Below the pieces are notes generated by a model. The model had not been told where the DNA came from and did no database searches. It saw nothing but the letters and a program-made list of their open reading frames with translations. This document shows positions 60,401 through 64,000 of a stretch of DNA of 64,000 nt, one piece after another (the stretch's first letter is position 1; every line of letters begins with the position of its first letter). The stretch spans positions 2,294,001 through 2,358,000 of the forward strand of contig NC_062247.1 of the NCBI RefSeq assembly GCF_905475465.1, in the 5' to 3' direction. This stretch comes from Pieris napi (Eukaryota; Arthropoda; Insecta; Lepidoptera; Pieridae). Made by a program: the position numbers and the translations under genes.

Positions 60401-63400
60401 TTTCCCATGTAAGCGGTTTAACGAACGGACCTCTAAAACTAGTTTATCACAGCTTTATAATAATTTTACTTCATTGTCGCTTTTCGTGAACCAAGTGCTA
60501 ATCCCCAAATAAATTTGATTTACGTGGCGAATGCGGCGTTCAGCCGAGCGCCATCTAATTATTACTGGCATAGCACATTCAACTATCAGTGGAAAAATTA
60601 TATTAGCCATAACTTTTAGTGATTTATTTGTCATGTTTAAAGAAAACACTTTTTTACCGGATTGAAGTTATGTATTATTATTAAATAAAAATCTTTAAAT
60701 GTGTAAAAGTTATGTTAATAAAAGACAATACTATTATTTGTCATGTCTTAGTAACTGCATCTAAACTATTGTGTTATATTTAATAGTTGCACACTAGCGT
60801 CATTCATGTGTGAGATACAGCATTCTAATAATATTGTGAAGACGAGACTGCAAAAATAACATTACATAGATACATAGACGTACTTATCGTAGCTGTGTTA
60901 ATAAGATATATTCACTACCTAGGTTTCACTCGTAATTCTGTTGATAAGCGAAATCTGTAAAACAGCTCTGGCTTAATGTACACTCCATGGGTATATCACT
61001 TGCGGTCTCCGTTCTCTATTATAAAAAGGAATACAATTGTTACCCCATCATAGCTGCTTTTAATTACTAACCAACACTAACAAGGCCAAGACTGAAGCCA
61101 ACGCATTTAACAAAATAAGGAAAAACTAATTTAATTTGATTATCAAAGATTAAGGGTCTGTTTCACAATGTACGGATAAGTTCTACATAAGTTCCAAATT
61201 AGCTATTTATTACTTATTGGTAGGATAAACACTATTGTTGCGTTTCACGACTGTCAGATAGCGCTATTCGTCACATAAAGTCCAGCATAAGCTATGAGTC
61301 CGATGAATGTCAAATAGCACAATTTATCTTACAAATAATTTATGTGTTGCATAGCTATTTGGTACTTTATCCATACATTGTGAAACAGACCCTAATAGAA
61401 TCAAAAATGTAACTCTTAGATATAAAACTCCAAACTTTTCAACGATTTCAAACGATTTCCGGTTTGTTTTTATGAAATTTCCTGTTAGTAAACTGTGTTG
61501 CGAAGAAGAGTTAATAGGGATTTAATAACTGTGGTGTGTTTTATTCCTCTTTAGTATCGACGATAAAGTTGAAGAAATTGTTAAGTTGGTTATAGATATT
61601 TGTCGGTCGAACTTTAACAGGATATAATTTAAATTGCCTGGAGGGACACGTAAATACTATTCTTTCTATCGATTAGGTCAAATCATAAATATGGTCAATA
61701 GCCACAAAATAAACATAAACTTAAATAACTAATCTAAATAATAAGCAGTTTGCTTTAAGTTATAACTAAATCGCTAATTCAATATAGCTTAAGTTATTAG
61801 ATTTTTGGTGATGACCGTTATCACTTGAATAAATTAAAATTTAAAAAAAAATTACTAAGCCGTATTGGCATAGTACGCAACTGACAGTTTGAAGTTTTCG
61901 TAGTGTTTTATTACAATGGATTAATCGCATTAGCGCCTTTAACACTTGCAAGAAGTTGAAGTTGAAACAAAAGTCTATGATATATGAAACATTGATTACC
62001 TTAGAATAAAGAAAATTATCAAAAGACCCCTCCCCTAGGCTTATACGTATAGTATTATTATTAACTCTTTTTATTCCTTCAGGAAAGGCTCCTGAAGAAA
62101 TTGGGACAGTTTGCCCTGCCCTTCCGTCTATCAGTGCCAGCTGGCTCCCCTGGGTCGGTCACACTGCAGCCAGGGTTGGAAGACGAGGGCGAGCCGTGTG
62201 GTGTCCACTATTACATGAAGCTCTTTGTTGGAGATACTGAAATTGATAGATCTCACCGAAGGTAAGAATACATGTATTTTCAAAGTACGATTGTGTATAA
62301 CTTTAGCTTGTTTCGATAAGAATAGATCTAACTAGATTAGTTTCTGGTCAACTATCGCTGGTCATAAATCTTTTAAAAATCTTCACACCAATTGACCTAG
62401 TCCCATGCTAAGCTGGTGAAGCTTGTGTTATGGGTACTAGGCAACGGATATACATACATAGATAGACCAAACACATATAAATACATATTTAAACACCCAA
62501 GACCTAAGCACAACACCAAATGCTCATCACATCGATGTTGTCTCAGCCGGGGATCGAACCCGGGACCCATGGATTCGCAGTCAGGGGTACTAACCACGAG
62601 ACCAATGAGCCGTCAAATAGACATTGTTTACTCTTTCAGGAGCACAGTGGCTCTGGGTATCCGAAAGGTACAGTTCGCTCCTAACAAGCCAGGCCCACAG
62701 CCATGCACTTTGGTCAGGAAGGACTTTGTGCTGTCCCCTGGACAACTGGAGCTTGAACTCACCTTGGATAAGCAGGTATTAAACATATGCAATATAAATT
62801 ATTGTTTTATTTTTCGGTTTGTGGTACAAGATTTACATATAATGTTAGGAGTCTCGACTGAAGAAAAAGAAAATATGAGCCGTCACGGGACGCCTGGCAG
62901 ATGTGAAACATCGACATTATTTCGTAAAAGTAATATGCAGAAAAGAACAGATTGTGATAGGAACTAAATATGTCATAATGATAAATAAAATATTACGATT
63001 TTTTTCCAGATAACGATGACTATTTATTGAATAAACATTTATTTTCATTAAATACAAAAATTGACTTCGAAATACACACACCGTACACACAACTGCATAT
63101 AGACTGTATATATACCATCATATAGCGTGGCGTCGCCACGGTATGCGTCGCCACGCCAGAAATCGGTTTTACGTGCGGCTATAGATGTTTCACATCAAAA
63201 AAACAACACTTGGAGGAGACTTAACTAGGCCTTGCTTTATAGAATTACTTATTAAGATGTAAGAATATATATATATTATACATGTATGAAATATAGGACA
63301 TACAAAGGCTTTGTTATGATGATTGCTTTTTTACTTTAAAGAATAAACTTTGTGTTATGAAATTTAAATGAAATAATTGTGTAAAAAATATTTGCATCTA

Positions 63401-63762
63401 ACAGTACAAACAAAGACAACATTTTAATATCCCAGTTCAGAAATTCATTATTCAGTATTATGTTTAATTAAAAAATTATTTTCCTATCGCAAATTAAAGT
63501 TTGTTTCAGATTATAAAAAAAGTCCATTCACAGGTCAGACTTAACACAGAGACTCGAAAATTCAAAGTATTCTAATAAATATAAAATTATTTTAAACCCT
63601 ACAGTTGTATATTCATGGCGAGACCATCGCGATCAATATAAGCGTCCGTAACCATAGCAACAAGGTTGTTAAGAAAATCAAAGCCTGCATCTTGCAGTCT
63701 GTGGATGTGGTTCTCTTCCAGAATGGACAGTACCGCAATGTGGTATGCAGCATTGAGACTCA
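57296..63762 (+). CDS. Arrestin (Arr1/arrestin-homolog-like), 5' portion, five exons, continues past the window
   Basis: Five GT-AG exons join in phase to 257 codons plus two bases; the rest (about 110-140 residues in family members) lies downstream. Arrestins bind activated, phosphorylated G-protein-coupled receptors; in insect eyes they quench rhodopsin. Visible marks are the N-terminal NFKVYKKCSPNGKITLYM, KRDFVDHI, VDEEYVRGRKVF, FRYGREEDEVMG, ERLLKKLG, DRSHRRSTVALGIRKVQFAP, CTLVRKDFVLSPG and NHSNKVVKKIKA. VDVVLFQNGQYRN and GIRKVQ resemble Drosophila Arr1 and the moth arrestin homolog more than Arr2. The polar-core Arg of vertebrate arrestins is Ala (TVALGI); other Arr1-type proteins also lack it. 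Residues after DLTRTQ and the LGQFALPF segment look diverged, so a paralog rather than the main visual arrestin is possible. Function in vision is inferred from family, not shown here. Confidence 0.9.
57494..57763 (-). mobile_element. SINE-A copy in arrestin intron 1
   Basis: It is antisense to the gene and flanked by ATCCTCTC at 57475-57482 and 57771-57778. Confidence 0.85.
59570..59760 (+). CDS. Arrestin exon 2
   Basis: It encodes residues 37-100, DGIVVVDEEYVRGRKVF to YDLTRTQ, including the FRYGREEDEVMG block next to the finger loop. The acceptor is TTTATTTAG and the donor CAG/GTATTA, phase 0. Confidence 0.9.
59900..60033. mobile_element. MITE family M, copy 3, in arrestin intron 2
   Basis: Ends CCTTGCGATTCTG and CAGAATCGCAAGG, flanked by CTG at 59897-59899 and 60034-60036. 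134 bp, the shortest copy. Confidence 0.85.
61154..61392. mobile_element. Harbinger-type MITE in arrestin intron 2
   Basis: Inverted ends GGGTCTGTTTCACAATGTA and (complement) GGGTCTGTTTCACAATGTAT, flanked by TAA at 61151-61153 and 61393-61395. 239 bp, non-coding. Confidence 0.85.
62083..62261 (+). CDS. Arrestin exon 3
   Basis: It begins ERLLKKLGQFALPF and ends DRSHR in phase 2. The acceptor is TTATTCCTTCAG and the donor AAG/GTAAGA. The block PCGVHYYMKLFVGDTE matches the family's GVxYxVKxFxGD segment. Confidence 0.9.
62382..62614 (-). mobile_element. SINE-B copy in arrestin intron 3
   Basis: Second copy of the family at 48312. It fills about 233 of the 378 bases of the intron. Confidence 0.85.
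62640..62775 (+). CDS. Arrestin exon 4
   Basis: It encodes RSTVALGIRKVQFAP through CTLVRKDFVLSPG to LTLDKQ and ends in phase 0. A SINE ends only 25 bp before the acceptor CTCTTTCAG. Confidence 0.9.
63124..63158. repeat. GC-rich hairpin in arrestin intron 4
   Basis: GCGTGGCG and CGTCGCCACGC pair around a short spacer that repeats TCGCCACG; GC-rich in AT-rich intron DNA. Confidence 0.6.
63605..63762 (+). CDS. Arrestin exon 5 (last exon in the window)
   Basis: It encodes LYIHGETIAINISV, NHSNKVVKKIKA and VDVVLFQNGQYRN, ending SIET plus two bases of the next codon before GTAAGT. No later exon is recognisable in the remaining 238 bases. Confidence 0.9.
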
Positions 63763-64000
63763 GTAAGTATATGTTATATGTTTCATGGAATCCAGGTTTA
63801 TATATATATGAGAGTGATTCTCTCCATTTGTTTTGTTTCAATCGTATACGATTTATTTCAGATGTATTAATAACTGGCTTTTTTTCTTGCTTTACAGTGG
63901 TAATACTTATTTAATCAAATATGCCTCAACTAAACTATACACCATCTGTAATATTATACTATCTATCGATGGGAAAAAATAATTATGAGCTATCGATAAG

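Noticed and set aside
62416..62967. 183-codon plus-strand open frame
   Set aside because: It is arrestin exon 4 read through into the flanking SINE-B and intron; splice sites cut it to 62640-62775.
63895..64000. Possible next arrestin exon after TTTACAG at 63898
   Set aside because: The translation (GNTYLIKYAS...) does not match the expected arrestin continuation and reaches a stop.
1..64000. CRISPR arrays, prokaryotic operons, riboswitches
   Set aside because: The sequence is eukaryotic with spliced genes; the only tandem array has no spacers.

Overview
This window looks like nuclear DNA of a moth or butterfly (Lepidoptera). It is AT-rich, its genes have many short exons separated by repeat-filled introns, and it is crowded with tRNA-headed SINEs, 5'-truncated non-LTR retrotransposon ends, foldback elements and MITEs. 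The arrestin exons read like insect visual arrestins, including the moth 'arrestin homolog' type as I recall it. I see no CRISPR array, rRNA or intact free-standing tRNA gene. All family comparisons are from memory; no database was searched.

Layout. From 1 to about 41.2 kb I find no gene I can support beyond one weak candidate first exon (32431-32457). This part is a graveyard of elements: foldbacks at 1.1, 5.6-6.4 and 27.4-27.7 kb; a 2.9 kb PIF/Harbinger-like element at 21.4-24.4 kb that is mostly one giant palindrome; a Tc1-like transposase relic at 26.4 kb; an R1-like non-LTR end at 18.7-19.2 kb; many 3' ends of one jockey-like non-LTR family; and an 18-bp minisatellite at 28.0-28.6 kb. 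From 41.9 to 52.5 kb, on the minus strand, nine exons join in phase into a 461-residue gamma-glutamyltranspeptidase-like protein with one N-terminal membrane anchor. From 57.3 kb to beyond the window end, on the plus strand, five exons join in phase into the first ~258 residues of an arrestin. The two genes are head to head, about 4.8 kb apart between start codons.

Main point of interest. The transpeptidase-like protein keeps the family fold signature at both ends but appears to have lost every catalytic landmark: the nucleophilic Thr, the Arg that binds substrate carboxylate, the Ser-Ser pair and the Gly-Gly oxyanion loop. It is also about 100 residues shorter than typical family members. 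It is best read as a membrane-anchored pseudoenzyme whose gene still looks intact, with all splice phases kept and no stops. The second point is a small MITE family with three copies, each flanked by a 3-bp CAG or CTG duplication, one of them nested inside a retrotransposon fragment. Nothing suggests that the two genes act in one pathway; their adjacency is reported only as layout.
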